Positions 1 to 8,382 of a stretch of 64,000 bases of DNA are shown here, piece by piece (within the stretch, counting starts at the first letter, position 1; each line of letters begins with the position of its first letter). The DNA is from Colwellia psychrerythraea. Lineage in GTDB: Bacteria; Pseudomonadota; Gammaproteobacteria; Enterobacterales; Alteromonadaceae. The translations under genes were made by a program, and so were the position numbers. Location: positions 1 through 64,000 of the forward strand of contig MAAF01000040.1 of the NCBI GenBank assembly GCA_002163005.1. Direction: 5' to 3'. The notes beneath the pieces were generated by a model. That model made no database searches. It had not been told where the DNA came from and saw only the letters and a program-made list of their open reading frames with translations.

Positions 1-1142
1 GTGCCCTCTTGACCAAAAACCACAGGAGCCGTTAACCAAGATAGTTTATCACCTGATTTTGATACGGACTTACCATTACTTTCCATATCAGTTTGTTGCA
101 AATAGCCAGGCAAAGCTCTTAACGCATGAGCATAAGGTAAAATAGCTAAAGTTGGGTACTCCAGTGCATTACGATTCCAAATACCAAGCAATGCCATAAT
201 AACCGGCATATTTTTTTTAAAATCGGTTGATTTAAAGTGCATATCCATCTCATAGGCACCTTGTTTCAATTTATTAAAATTGTCATTACCAATAGCAAGT
301 GCAAGAGGCAGGCCTACCGCTGACCAAATAGAAAAACGTCCACCAACCCAATCCCACATCGGCAAAATATGCTTTTCACTCATTCCAAATTTTTTTGCTG
401 CTTCAATATTACTACTCACTGCAAACCACTGCTTTTCAATAATAGGAGAGGTATTGTCAATATTTGGGTCTTCTACAGACACACAAGATAACATCCACTG
501 CTTCACAGCCTTTGCATTTAGTAGGGTTTCTTGTGTGGTAAAGGTTTTAGAAATAACTACAACAAGCGTTGTTTCATAATTCAGTTTTTTGAGCTTTTCT
601 TCAAGTGCCCCGCCGTCAACATTAGCAATAACATGAACAGCTAAACTTAAGTCACGGTAATGCTCTAAAGCTGACAAGCTTACTTTTACACCATAATATG
701 AGCCACCAATACCGATAGCGATAACGTCAGTAAATTTTTCACCTGAGGCAGAGCGCAACTTTCCTGAACTAATATCATCAACAATCTCTGCCATGTACTG
801 CTCGGTGTTAATAACCTCTTCAGCTTGAGTACCTAAGACTTTTCGTTTTATTTCGTCAGGAGCACGAAGCACGGTGTGCAGTACAGCACGCTTTTCTGTA
901 TTGTTAATCATTTCACCGGAAAACTGCGCGTTAATCTTCTCCTTAAGATTTGACGTCTCTGCTAGTTTAAAAAGCTCAGACATTTCATCATTGCTGATAT
1001 TTTGCTTAGAAAAATCAAGATAAAGCCCATCAACACTGGTAGAGTATTGTTCAACACGAATGGCTGCTTTATTAGCAAATAAAGAAAGGATAGAACGAGA
1101 TTTAGCCTGAGAGGCAAGTTGTTGTAGCGCTAATATATCCAT
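1..1142 (-). CDS. pgi: Glucose-6-phosphate isomerase, 3' end cut off by the window edge
   Basis: Interconverts glucose-6-phosphate and fructose-6-phosphate in the cytoplasm (glycolysis, gluconeogenesis, supply of nucleotide sugars). Reading the minus strand from the ATG at 1142 gives an open frame of 380 codons running off the left edge; the E. coli enzyme has 549 residues, so about two thirds is visible. Diagnostic stretches are IGIGGSYYG for the sugar-phosphate-binding SIS fold, VISKTFTTQETL, and the family signature WVGGRFSIWSAVG near residue 265. The last visible residues are VVFGQEG(T), where E. coli Pgi has IIWGEPGT. The gene is transcribed away from hipA, which ends about 190 bp upstream behind two hairpins, so it probably has its own promoter. 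The identification is secure; only the C-terminus is unseen. Confidence 0.95.
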   Translation of the reverse strand, partial: MDILALQQLASQAKSRSILSLFANKAAIRVEQYSTSVDGLYLDFSKQNISNDEMSELFKLAETSNLKEKINAQFSGEMINNTEKRAVLHTVLRAPDEIKRKVLGTQAEEVINTEQYMAEIVDDISSGKLRSASGEKFTDVIAIGIGGSYYGVKVSLSALEHYRDLSLAVHVIANVDGGALEEKLKKLNYETTLVVVISKTFTTQETLLNAKAVKQWMLSCVSVEDPNIDNTSPIIEKQWFAVSSNIEAAKKFGMSEKHILPMWDWVGGRFSIWSAVGLPLALAIGNDNFNKLKQGAYEMDMHFKSTDFKKNMPVIMALLGIWNRNALEYPTLAILPYAHALRALPGYLQQTDMESNGKSVSKSGDKLSWLTAPVVFGQEG

Positions 1143-1220
1143 ATTTTTACTTTTGTTATCCAAATTATAATTTAAATTAAACTGAAAATAGTTAAAACAA
1201 TATACTGAAATACTGAAATA

Positions 1221-1251
1221 AAAAGTAGCTTCATCATGAACAGCTACTTTT
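1221..1251 (-). terminator. Hairpin between hipA and pgi, candidate terminator
   Basis: AAAAGTAGCT (1221-1230) pairs perfectly with AGCTACTTTT (1242-1251). Read on the minus strand the stem is followed by a short T-rich run, as expected of an intrinsic terminator of the hipBA transcript just upstream of pgi. Confidence 0.55.
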
Positions 1252-1265
1252 AAATGCACTGCTCA

Positions 1266-1301
1266 CCTTAATATTTTTTCCCACAGCAAAAAATATTAAG
1301 G
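1266..1301 (-). terminator. Second hairpin downstream of hipA
   Basis: CCTTAATATTTTTT (1266-1279) and AAAAAATATTAAGG (1288-1301) form a perfect 14-bp stem with an 8-nt loop, 29 bp past the hipA stop. On either strand the distal arm starts or ends in a U/A run. Probably the primary hipA terminator, in tandem with the hairpin at 1221-1251. Confidence 0.6.
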
Positions 1302-1329
1302 CATTATACCAAACCTCTGTCAAAATAAG

Positions 1330-2622
1330 TTAAGCCAGCAATGTCTTATTTTCTTGGTAAACAATCTCTAGTTGCTTTGAAATAAGTCTTATAGTTTCAG
1401 GTTTTACGCCTAATAGCTTGGCGGTCACATTAAAACTATGAATTGCGTCTACCACTTCCTGAATCACATGTTGGGCCTGTTTCCAATTTGAGAAGTTAGC
1501 CTGAATTGCCAATTTTTTCATAACATTCAAACTCGGTATTTTTCTAAAGCCAGCAAATGCGGTTGCATGTTCGCTATATGGAGATGGGCTAAAGGTAATA
1601 TCGTAAAAGGGGGCGAGATGCCATTCACCATGGTCATTTTGTAGAAAAGCCCAATTCTTACTATGATCATCTTGATTCAAAGAGAATAGATTAAAGATCA
1701 TACGGCGAAACATTTTTTGTCCTGCGGCAGGGCTTTTGCAAAGTAAGCTACTCGCTTTAATCAAGTCTTCATAGTCCAGGCTTGGCATTCTATAATCGGC
1801 ATCAAGCAGCCCACAAGCACTGTGTAAGTGAAAGCGTCCTTCTTTGCCATTTGTATTTAAATAGGTATCAAAACGCTTTAGTGCTAGCCACTTTGTGGCA
1901 CTTGAACTTTTAGGGGCATCTAATAATTTCCATTCAGGGACATCAATACCCGCTCGCTTCGCCATCGTTAAATAACTGGCTTCACAAAGCCCTTCTTCGT
2001 GGCCTAAAGCGAGTTGAGAGGAAGTGAATTTTACCAAATATGCTTCAGAGCCTTCACCTGCCTTAGTACTGCAATGGTTATTGTCAGACTCTTTTAAGTA
2101 TAATTGCGCTTTAGGTCTGGCACCGCCAGAACCTCCAGCATTAACTAATGCTTGTAAAACCTCGGATGTTTGACCATCAAATATAGCCTGAGCTTGCAAC
2201 CCTAAGTCTGCAACGGTTAAATCTCGGCAGTCATCTTGATGATATAACATTGAAACAGGAAGATAGGAAAGTGCTCCCATTGCTCTATCGCCGATAAATG
2301 ATAGTCTGTCCATAGCGGTAACTTGATTGGGTGATATTTCTGCTTGTCTAAATATACGGTCCATTAGCAATAAACCCCAACCATCAGGAAGGGAATCTGA
2401 AAATGCGCCATGTAACCCGTTGTGAGGCTTTTTAGGTGCTAGTTGTAGTGTAGAGTCGAAGTTAAGATTAAAAGGGGATAAGTTGGCAAAGTTGTCTAAA
2501 TAATTTATATGATATTGAAAATAAACACCTTGCTTGTTTTGTGCTAACTCACCAACAGCAATTGAACTACCATCAGATAATGTACGCCAAATCTCGAGTT
2601 TGTTTACTTTTTCATAACTCAT
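1330..2622 (-). CDS. hipA: HipA-family serine/threonine kinase toxin
   Basis: Probable toxin of a type II toxin-antitoxin pair. HipA kinases phosphorylate glutamyl-tRNA synthetase or related targets and induce growth arrest; the target here is unknown. At 430 residues it is close to E. coli HipA (440). The N-terminal 'couple_hipA' region spans about residues 10-115. The glycine-rich loop NAGGSGGARPK (161-171) lies where E. coli HipA has its autophosphorylation/ATP loop. The catalytic loop DDHSKN (318-323) and the metal-binding YD (340-341) are both intact, so an active kinase is expected. The start overlaps the end of the HTH gene by 4 bp, the usual antitoxin-first coupling. Confidence 0.9.
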   Translation of the reverse strand: MSYEKVNKLEIWRTLSDGSSIAVGELAQNKQGVYFQYHINYLDNFANLSPFNLNFDSTLQLAPKKPHNGLHGAFSDSLPDGWGLLLMDRIFRQAEISPNQVTAMDRLSFIGDRAMGALSYLPVSMLYHQDDCRDLTVADLGLQAQAIFDGQTSEVLQALVNAGGSGGARPKAQLYLKESDNNHCSTKAGEGSEAYLVKFTSSQLALGHEEGLCEASYLTMAKRAGIDVPEWKLLDAPKSSSATKWLALKRFDTYLNTNGKEGRFHLHSACGLLDADYRMPSLDYEDLIKASSLLCKSPAAGQKMFRRMIFNLFSLNQDDHSKNWAFLQNDHGEWHLAPFYDITFSPSPYSEHATAFAGFRKIPSLNVMKKLAIQANFSNWKQAQHVIQEVVDAIHSFNVTAKLLGVKPETIRLISKQLEIVYQENKTLLA

Positions 2623-2936
2623 CTTTTGAGTACCTCATCAATTGACCGTGGTGGTTCATTTGTTTTCGATGAAGGTTTAGTTAACGCATTTAAACGCGCT
2701 AAATCATCTAAGCTCTGCCAAAGCAGTAGGAATTGACGAAATGAGATTTGACCCGTTGTTTCAAATTTTTTTATGGTAGCAGCAGGTACCGTGCTACGAC
2801 TAGCTAACTTTGCTCTTGATAGCTTTAATGCTTTCCTATTTGATACAAGCCATTCGCACATTGAAGTTTGAACATCTGTTGCTGATAATAAAGATAATTT
2901 ATTCATAAAATCAATAATGGACACAGTAGTAGCCAT
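2619..2936 (-). CDS. hipB: HipB-like HTH antitoxin
   Basis: A 105-residue protein with a Cro/C1-type helix-turn-helix at about residues 33-68 (SRAKLASRSTVPAATIKKFE) and a charged tail (RSIDEVLKR). HipB proteins neutralise HipA and repress their own operon. Its stop overlaps the hipA start by 4 bp, which supports the pairing. The chosen ATG at 2936 overlaps a good -10 hexamer (TATAAT at 2940-2935 on the minus strand). If that -10 is used, transcription would start inside this frame and translation might begin at Met11 (2906). The family is clear from context and fold; the exact start is not. Confidence 0.8.
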   Translation of the reverse strand: MATTVSIIDFMNKLSLLSATDVQTSMCEWLVSNRKALKLSRAKLASRSTVPAATIKKFETTGQISFRQFLLLWQSLDDLARLNALTKPSSKTNEPPRSIDEVLKR

Positions 2937-3052
2937 TATAGCATTTAAAACACACTGACGGATACAATGGTGTCTTTTTTAAATGATAACTAGTCTCTTA
3001 ATCTCTAGTACCTTAAATCACTTACCTAATAACATCACTTAAGCACTAGTCA

Positions 3053-3095
3053 CTTCTCGGTGCAGCGCGAAGCGCCTCTGTGTCCTCGGTGGTGA
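3053..3095. repeat. Intergenic repeat, copy A
   Basis: This stretch, with core GCGCCTCTGTGTCCTCGGTG, recurs at 22882-22925 (same strand) and in degenerate form at 21507-21547 (opposite strand). All copies are non-coding. It lies in the 290-bp gap 2937-3226, which otherwise holds only the short palindrome at 3106-3138. Confidence 0.6.
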
Positions 3096-3105
3096 TAATC
3101 ACTTC

Positions 3106-3138
3106 GTCATTCCCGAAATGTCTTGTCGGGAATCCATG
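3106..3138. repeat. Short interspersed palindromic repeat (CATTCCCGA...TCGGGAATCCAT)
   Basis: GTCATTCCCGAAATG followed by TCTTGTCGGGAATCCATG, with TTCCCGA and TCGGGAA able to pair. A clear second copy lies inverted at 22964-22996. These two copies bracket the polysaccharide locus. Confidence 0.6.
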
Positions 3139-3226
3139 CTATTATCACATCACTTGATCACTAGCCACTTCTCTGTGGTGAAAGTTACTAGTGTCTTTAA
3201 TACCAAAGCCCCTGAAAACAGAAATC

Positions 3227-4126
3227 CTAAGCTTTAATAATGTCCTGTAAATAAGCTCGAAAATCATCAGCCAACTCAGCATGACGTAAACCATATTCAA
3301 CATTAGCTTTCATATAGCCCAATTTAGAACCGCAATCATGTGACTTACCCGTCATATGAAAAGCTTCAACCGTCTCAATCTTCATTAAGCTAGCAATAGC
3401 ATCAGTTAATTGAATTTCATCTCCAGCACCCGGAGGTGTAAACTCGAGCATATCCCAAATTTTCTCTGATAAGACATATCGTCCAACAACCGCTAAATTC
3501 GAAGGTGCTTCATCAGCAGGTGGCTTTTCAACTACAGCAGTCATCGCTGTTGATTCACCTGCAGTAAGTTGTTGACCTCCACAATCAGCAACACCATAAT
3601 TACTCACCAACTCCATTGGCACTGGCTCAACCATGATTTGACTATGGCCGACTTCATAATAACGAGCTAACATCGCCGCTAAATTTTCAGTTTTTAAGTC
3701 ACTACTAGCATCATCTAAAATAACATCAGGCAAAACCACCACAAATGGCGATTCACCAATAATCGGGCGCGCTTTTAAAACAGCATGACCTAAGCCTTTA
3801 GCCTCACCTTGACGAACATGCATGATAGTGACGCCTTTAGGGCAAATAGCCTGAATTTCATCAAGTATTTGACGCTTAACACGCTTTTCTAACGTTGTTT
3901 CAAGCTCAAACGATTTATCAAAGTGATTCTCTATTGCGTTTTTCGAAGAGTGAGTAACTAGTACTATCTCCTTAATACCTGCTGCAACACATTCGTCTAC
4001 TATGTATTGAATCATAGGCTTATCGACAATAGGTAACATTTCTTTGGGGATTGCTTTGGTAGCGGGTAGCATACGCGTACCTAAGCCCGCTACTGGGATT
4101 ACTGCTTTTGTTATTTTGTTTGTCAT
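3227..4126 (-). CDS. galU: UTP-glucose-1-phosphate uridylyltransferase
   Basis: Makes UDP-glucose from UTP and glucose-1-phosphate in the cytoplasm. UDP-glucose is the substrate of the neighbouring ugd, so GalU feeds the uronic acid branch of this locus. The 299-residue length is normal for the family. The nucleotidyltransferase signature [20 protein letters not shown] sits at about residues 13-32 with its conserved Arg and Lys, followed by [10 protein letters not shown] and [11 protein letters not shown]. It is the last gene of the minus-strand polysaccharide block, but a terminator at 4211-4236 separates it from the epimerase gene, so it may be expressed alone to meet general demand. Confidence 0.96.
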   Translation of the reverse strand: MTNKITKAVIPVAGLGTRMLPATKAIPKEMLPIVDKPMIQYIVDECVAAGIKEIVLVTHSSKNAIENHFDKSFELETTLEKRVKRQILDEIQAICPKGVTIMHVRQGEAKGLGHAVLKARPIIGESPFVVVLPDVILDDASSDLKTENLAAMLARYYEVGHSQIMVEPVPMELVSNYGVADCGGQQLTAGESTAMTAVVEKPPADEAPSNLAVVGRYVLSEKIWDMLEFTPPGAGDEIQLTDAIASLMKIETVEAFHMTGKSHDCGSKLGYMKANVEYGLRHAELADDFRAYLQDIIKA

Positions 4127-4210
4127 TTTTGTCCTTAAATTTTTACAGATAACTAATTTTAAAGCGACTTGTATTAATTGTCACGATGAAAGACAGTTTT
4201 TTAGTCAATC

Positions 4211-4236
4211 ATAAAAAATGATACCACTGGTATCAT
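4211..4236 (-). terminator. Intrinsic terminator at the end of the polysaccharide operon
   Basis: The perfect palindrome ATGATACCACTGGTATCAT (4218-4236) is followed on the minus strand by a run of six T residues (4217-4212). It lies 37 bp past the epimerase stop and about 85 bp before galU, so it should end the long operon and leave galU at least partly independent. Confidence 0.8.
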
Positions 4237-4272
4237 CTTTAGTATGAAAATAATTCCTTAACGTTATACGAG

Positions 4273-5307
4273 TTACTTTTTATAAAACTTTTTATACCAC
4301 TTAACGAATTCAGCTACACCTTTATCTACGGTGACTTGAGATTTGTATCCTGTAGCATCAAACAAATCATTAACTTCTGCATAGGTTTGATAAACATCAC
4401 CAGCTTGCATTTCACGAAAGTTTTTCTTAGCTTCGATTCCTAGCTCATCTTCAATAGCTTTAACAAATCCCATCAAATTAATGGGTGAGCCATGCCCTAT
4501 ATTATAAACAGAGTATGGCGCGGAACTAGAAGCTGGAGAACCACTTTCAACTTTCCATTCAGGATCTCGTTTAGGAATAACATCTGCAATACGAACAACA
4601 CCCTCAACAATGTCATCTATATGAGTAAAATCACGCCACATGTCACCATTATTATTAATATCAATAGTATCACCATCTAAAATCTTTTTAGTAAAGATAT
4701 AAGGCGCCATATCTGGTCTACCCCATGAGCCATAAACCGTGAAAAACCTCAAACCAGTCGTTGGAATATCATAAAGATGGGAATAACTATGTGCCATTAA
4801 TTCATTAGATTTTTTTGTTGCAGCATAAAGGGAGACTGGGTGGTCAACCGAATCACCAGTCGAAAAAGGCGTTTTATTATTTAAACCATACACCGAGCTT
4901 GAAGAAGCGTATATCAGATGTTCAACATTATTATTACGACAACCTTCAAGAATGGTTAAGTGACCGATCAAATTAGAATCAGCATAAGCCATAGGATTGT
5001 CAATTGAATATCTGACACCTGCTTGAGCAGCTAGGTGAATAACTCGGTCAAATTTTTCATTGCTAAATAATGACGCTATTCCCTCACGATCTATAAGATC
5101 TAGCTTTATAAATCGAAAACAACCGTCATTATCTTTGACATGGTCAATTGTAAACTTATCTAACTCAGATAAACGCGCCAATTTAAGGTTAACATCGTAA
5201 TAATCATTTAAATTATCAATGCCAACAACGTCATGACCTAGTTCACATAAACGCTTTGTTACATGAAAACCTATAAATCCGGCTGCACCGGTAACTAAAT
5301 ACTTCAT
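4273..5307 (-). CDS. UDP-glucuronate 4-epimerase-like (extended SDR)
   Basis: Probably converts UDP-glucuronate, the product of the adjacent ugd, to UDP-galacturonate. The 344-residue extended short-chain dehydrogenase has the Rossmann motif GAAGFIGFH (7-15), the catalytic YAATK (YxxxK) in the middle, and a preceding SSSSVYG. The N-terminal NLNDYYDVNLKLARL is typical of the bacterial UDP-glucuronate epimerases of capsule and O-antigen loci rather than GalE. It starts 9 bp downstream of ugd and is followed by a terminator. A related UDP-hexose or UDP-HexNAc epimerase cannot be excluded from sequence alone. Confidence 0.85.
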   Translation of the reverse strand: MKYLVTGAAGFIGFHVTKRLCELGHDVVGIDNLNDYYDVNLKLARLSELDKFTIDHVKDNDGCFRFIKLDLIDREGIASLFSNEKFDRVIHLAAQAGVRYSIDNPMAYADSNLIGHLTILEGCRNNNVEHLIYASSSSVYGLNNKTPFSTGDSVDHPVSLYAATKKSNELMAHSYSHLYDIPTTGLRFFTVYGSWGRPDMAPYIFTKKILDGDTIDINNNGDMWRDFTHIDDIVEGVVRIADVIPKRDPEWKVESGSPASSSAPYSVYNIGHGSPINLMGFVKAIEDELGIEAKKNFREMQAGDVYQTYAEVNDLFDATGYKSQVTVDKGVAEFVKWYKKFYKK

Positions 5308-5316
5308 TCTTATACC

Positions 5317-6483
5317 TTAATCCGAACCGAATAAATCACGTGTATATACTTTATCTGAAACAGAATCCAACTCATTGCACATTCGGTTCGAAATAATAAC
5401 GTCTGAAATTTGAGTAAACTCATTTAAATCAGTCATAACTTTAGAGTGAAAAAACTCAGCTTCAGTAAATTCAGGTTCAAAAATGACAACTTCGATACCT
5501 TTCGCTTTTATTCTTTTCATAATTCCTTGAATAGAAGACGATCTAAAATTATCTGAGCCAGTTTTCATAATCAGACGATATATACCTACTACTTTTGGGT
5601 TACGTTTTATAATAGAATCGGCAATAAAGTCTTTTCTAGTACTATTTGCATCAACAATGGCACGTACAATATTATTTGGCACATCCTTGTAATTAGCTAG
5701 TAGCTGCTTAGTATCTTTTGGCAGGCAATATCCACCATAACCAAAAGAAGGGTTATTGTAATGATTACCAATACGCGAGTCTAAGCTAACACCGTCAATT
5801 ACTTGCTTAGAATCTAGGTTATGAGCCTCTGCGTAACTGTCTAATTCATTAAAAAACGCTACACGCATCGCAAGGTAGGTATTTGAAAATAACTTTACTG
5901 CTTCTGCTTCAGTTGAATCGGTAAACAAAATATCAATATCTTCTTTAACCGCTCCTTCAGCTAATAAATTAGCAAACATTTTTGCACGTTCACTTTTTTC
6001 ACCGACAATGATTCTTGATGGGTGCAAGTTATCGTAAAGAGCCTTCCCTTCACGCAAGAATTCAGGCGAGAATATTAGATTTTCACAATTAAAATTTTCT
6101 TTTACACTTTGAGTGTAACCAACAGGAACTGTTGATTTAATGATCATAACCGCATTAGGATTAATTGTTAAAACATCTTTAATAACAGCTTCAACCGATG
6201 AAGTGTTAAAATAATTAGTTTCGGGGTCATAATCTGTCGGTGTTGCAATTATGACAAAGTCAGCATCTTTATATGCTAACTCTTTATCTAACGTAGCTTT
6301 AAAATTAAGTTCTTTATTAGATAAAAAATCTTCAATTTCAGAATCCGAAATTGGTGATTTTCTATTATTTAAGAGATTAATTTTCTCTTCAATAATATCG
6401 ACTGCGACTACTTCATTGTGTTGTGCTAACAGCATTGAATTTGACAATCCAACGTAGCCTGTTCCTGCTATTGCTATTTTCAT
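5317..6483 (-). CDS. ugd: UDP-glucose 6-dehydrogenase
   Basis: Oxidises UDP-glucose to UDP-glucuronate with two NAD+. It has 388 residues, the length of E. coli Ugd. The NAD-binding motif [11 protein letters not shown] is at residues 5-15, and the catalytic Cys lies in [15 protein letters not shown]. The central helical linker ([20 protein letters not shown]) and the C-terminal UDP-binding domain follow. It is preceded by an SD-like GGAAA and sits between the WecG-type transferase gene and the epimerase. Together with galU it supplies activated hexuronic acid to the glycan. Confidence 0.95.
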   Translation of the reverse strand: MKIAIAGTGYVGLSNSMLLAQHNEVVAVDIIEEKINLLNNRKSPISDSEIEDFLSNKELNFKATLDKELAYKDADFVIIATPTDYDPETNYFNTSSVEAVIKDVLTINPNAVMIIKSTVPVGYTQSVKENFNCENLIFSPEFLREGKALYDNLHPSRIIVGEKSERAKMFANLLAEGAVKEDIDILFTDSTEAEAVKLFSNTYLAMRVAFFNELDSYAEAHNLDSKQVIDGVSLDSRIGNHYNNPSFGYGGYCLPKDTKQLLANYKDVPNNIVRAIVDANSTRKDFIADSIIKRNPKVVGIYRLIMKTGSDNFRSSSIQGIMKRIKAKGIEVVIFEPEFTEAEFFHSKVMTDLNEFTQISDVIISNRMCNELDSVSDKVYTRDLFGSD

Positions 6484-6526
6484 TTATTTTCCAAAAAATA
6501 ATAAGATGAGAACTTTGAAATAATCT

Positions 6527-7243
6527 TTAACGATTAAATAAGTAACGTATTATAAAGGATGGATAGTCTTTTATTAAGCGCTTTCTTACATAACTATGTA
6601 AATAGGCTCTTTGCAGCCACCTAAGTCCAAACTTTTTGATCAAAGGGTGGTAATAATCAGGCTTCATAGCTGTTTGAGTTAAAAAACCACCGCAGGTAAG
6701 AATTAAAGACAAACTTGGACATACCTTCCTACAGCCAATAGCAAATTCTTCTTGCATAGGCGTTCCCATCCCCACAATTAGGTAGTTCGCATTTGACTCT
6801 TCAATATCTTCATAAACACTTTCAAATTTGTTTTTAATAAAGCCGTGATGGCTATAAACAATTTTCAAGTTAGGAAATAATTTTTTTAAGTTACTACAAG
6901 CTAATTTAATTTCACTTTCACTTGCACCGACTAGTGCAACGTTCACTTCTTTCTTAGATGCGTAATCGAAACAATCTCTTGCGATAGAAGATAAATCAAA
7001 GCTGGCTCGTAATAAATTATTTTTTCGTCGTAAATTGCTTAAATGACAAAGGGCCATTCCATCAACAAACCAATAATCTATCTCTTCAATCAAATTTAAA
7101 CTTTTTGCAATTAAAGGGTAAGAGAATGGATTGATAAAGCTCACTATCTTGGTCTGTTCAGCTTTTTGTTGTAAAATATCGCTAAACTTTTCAGCACTTA
7201 GCATTTTTGACTCTAACGCTGTATTTATAAAGCCTTTAACCAT
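6527..7243 (-). CDS. WecG/TagA/CpsF family glycosyltransferase
   Basis: A 238-residue GT26-family protein. Members such as WecG and TagA transfer N-acetylmannosamine or N-acetylmannosaminuronate to undecaprenyl-PP-GlcNAc. Features seen are VDGMALCHL near residue 64, VALVGASESE, the family-typical GMGTPMQEEF, and a C-terminal basic segment that anchors homologues to the membrane. It overlaps the upstream GT4 gene by 19 bp and is the last transferase before ugd. Since wecA is in the same operon, it is a good candidate for adding the second sugar onto lipid-linked GlcNAc. The donor is not known, and no mannosamine-forming epimerase (wecB) lies in this window. Confidence 0.85.
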   Translation of the reverse strand: MVKGFINTALESKMLSAEKFSDILQQKAEQTKIVSFINPFSYPLIAKSLNLIEEIDYWFVDGMALCHLSNLRRKNNLLRASFDLSSIARDCFDYASKKEVNVALVGASESEIKLACSNLKKLFPNLKIVYSHHGFIKNKFESVYEDIEESNANYLIVGMGTPMQEEFAIGCRKVCPSLSLILTCGGFLTQTAMKPDYYHPLIKKFGLRWLQRAYLHSYVRKRLIKDYPSFIIRYLFNR

Positions 7244-8382
7244 TTTTTTCTTCCTTCTTTTTCACATAAAAAACCATAATTACTTTTATCAAACTGATAA
7301 TTATTTTTTGTATATGTGTGTAAAGCATTAACCAGTTCTTTATCCACTTCAATTTGTAAACTATTATAAGGATATAGAAGCCCATACTGCAAAGTTTTTA
7401 GCTCTACAATGGGCAATTCATAGTCTGTCATAACATTTCCAGACAATAACTCTCTTGGTCCAGTCATACAATCTACACTAATACAATCTTTACCTAATAT
7501 GATTGCCTCAGCTAAAACATTCGGAAATCCTTCAAAGTCTGAATGTAAAATAAAACAGTCACTGTTAGCTATTATTGGGAGGGGGTTTTCTTGGTGAGGT
7601 AGAAGATCAATATCATAGTTACATGTTCGAATTAGTCCTCGTATTTGTTCTTCATTTGACCCACTTCCTATAATAACCAAACTATCTTGTCTATTACTCT
7701 CATCTATATACTTCTGGAAGCTTAAAATAAGAGATTCGAACCTTTTTTGGTCAGAGAGACGACCACAAGCACAAAAAACCTTACGGTCACTCGTTTTTTT
7801 ATAATCCGCTGAAAAAATTTGTATTTCGTCAATAGGATAAGAATTCTGAATAACACTTATCAAATGGCTTGGAACCTGAAACCCATCGACTAAGTCTTTC
7901 TTTATCCCATGGGAGTTGCAAATAATAGCATCTGCATGGGGATAGTATCGGCTGATTATAACTTTTGCTATTTTGAGGACTAAACTATGTCTTGAACCGT
8001 ATTGTCTTGATAGGTAGTTCCTCACATTAATGTAGACGGGAATACCTTTGTCCCTTGCGGCAATAATTGATAACACATTACTCCATTCAAGAAAAGAAAC
8101 GCATTTATCAATTTTATACTCTGTTAGAATATTTTTTAACGATTTTATTAAAGTTAATACACCAAGCACGCGCTCATAAAAATACTTCCCCTCTTTCGTT
8201 GAAATAGGAACATAAGTAAAACGATACTTTTTGATTATATTCAATAAATCATTTGAAGGTTTGTGTAAGGACGTTATATAAACTTTTTTATTATCAGAAA
8301 TATATTTAGCGACTGTCAACATTTGCCTTTCAGCTCCCCCATTTTCTATGCGATCAATAACAAATAAGTAATTTTTTTTCAT
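7225..8382 (-). CDS. GT4-family glycosyltransferase
   Basis: A GT-B fold transferase with an N-terminal NGGAERQMLTVAKYI acceptor-side motif and a C-terminal donor site containing VFCACGRLSDQKRF and HSDFEGFPNVLAEAI (the E-x7-E type region). A longer frame reaches 8448, but the ATG at 8382 (385 residues) has a good SD, AGGAAA, and its product begins MKKNYLFVIDRIENGG as family members do, so I chose it. This still overlaps the end of wzy by 29 bp. It adds one sugar of the repeat unit; the donor is unknown. Confidence 0.85.
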   Translation of the reverse strand: MKKNYLFVIDRIENGGAERQMLTVAKYISDNKKVYITSLHKPSNDLLNIIKKYRFTYVPISTKEGKYFYERVLGVLTLIKSLKNILTEYKIDKCVSFLEWSNVLSIIAARDKGIPVYINVRNYLSRQYGSRHSLVLKIAKVIISRYYPHADAIICNSHGIKKDLVDGFQVPSHLISVIQNSYPIDEIQIFSADYKKTSDRKVFCACGRLSDQKRFESLILSFQKYIDESNRQDSLVIIGSGSNEEQIRGLIRTCNYDIDLLPHQENPLPIIANSDCFILHSDFEGFPNVLAEAIILGKDCISVDCMTGPRELLSGNVMTDYELPIVELKTLQYGLLYPYNSLQIEVDKELVNALHTYTKNNYQFDKSNYGFLCEKEGRKKWLKAL

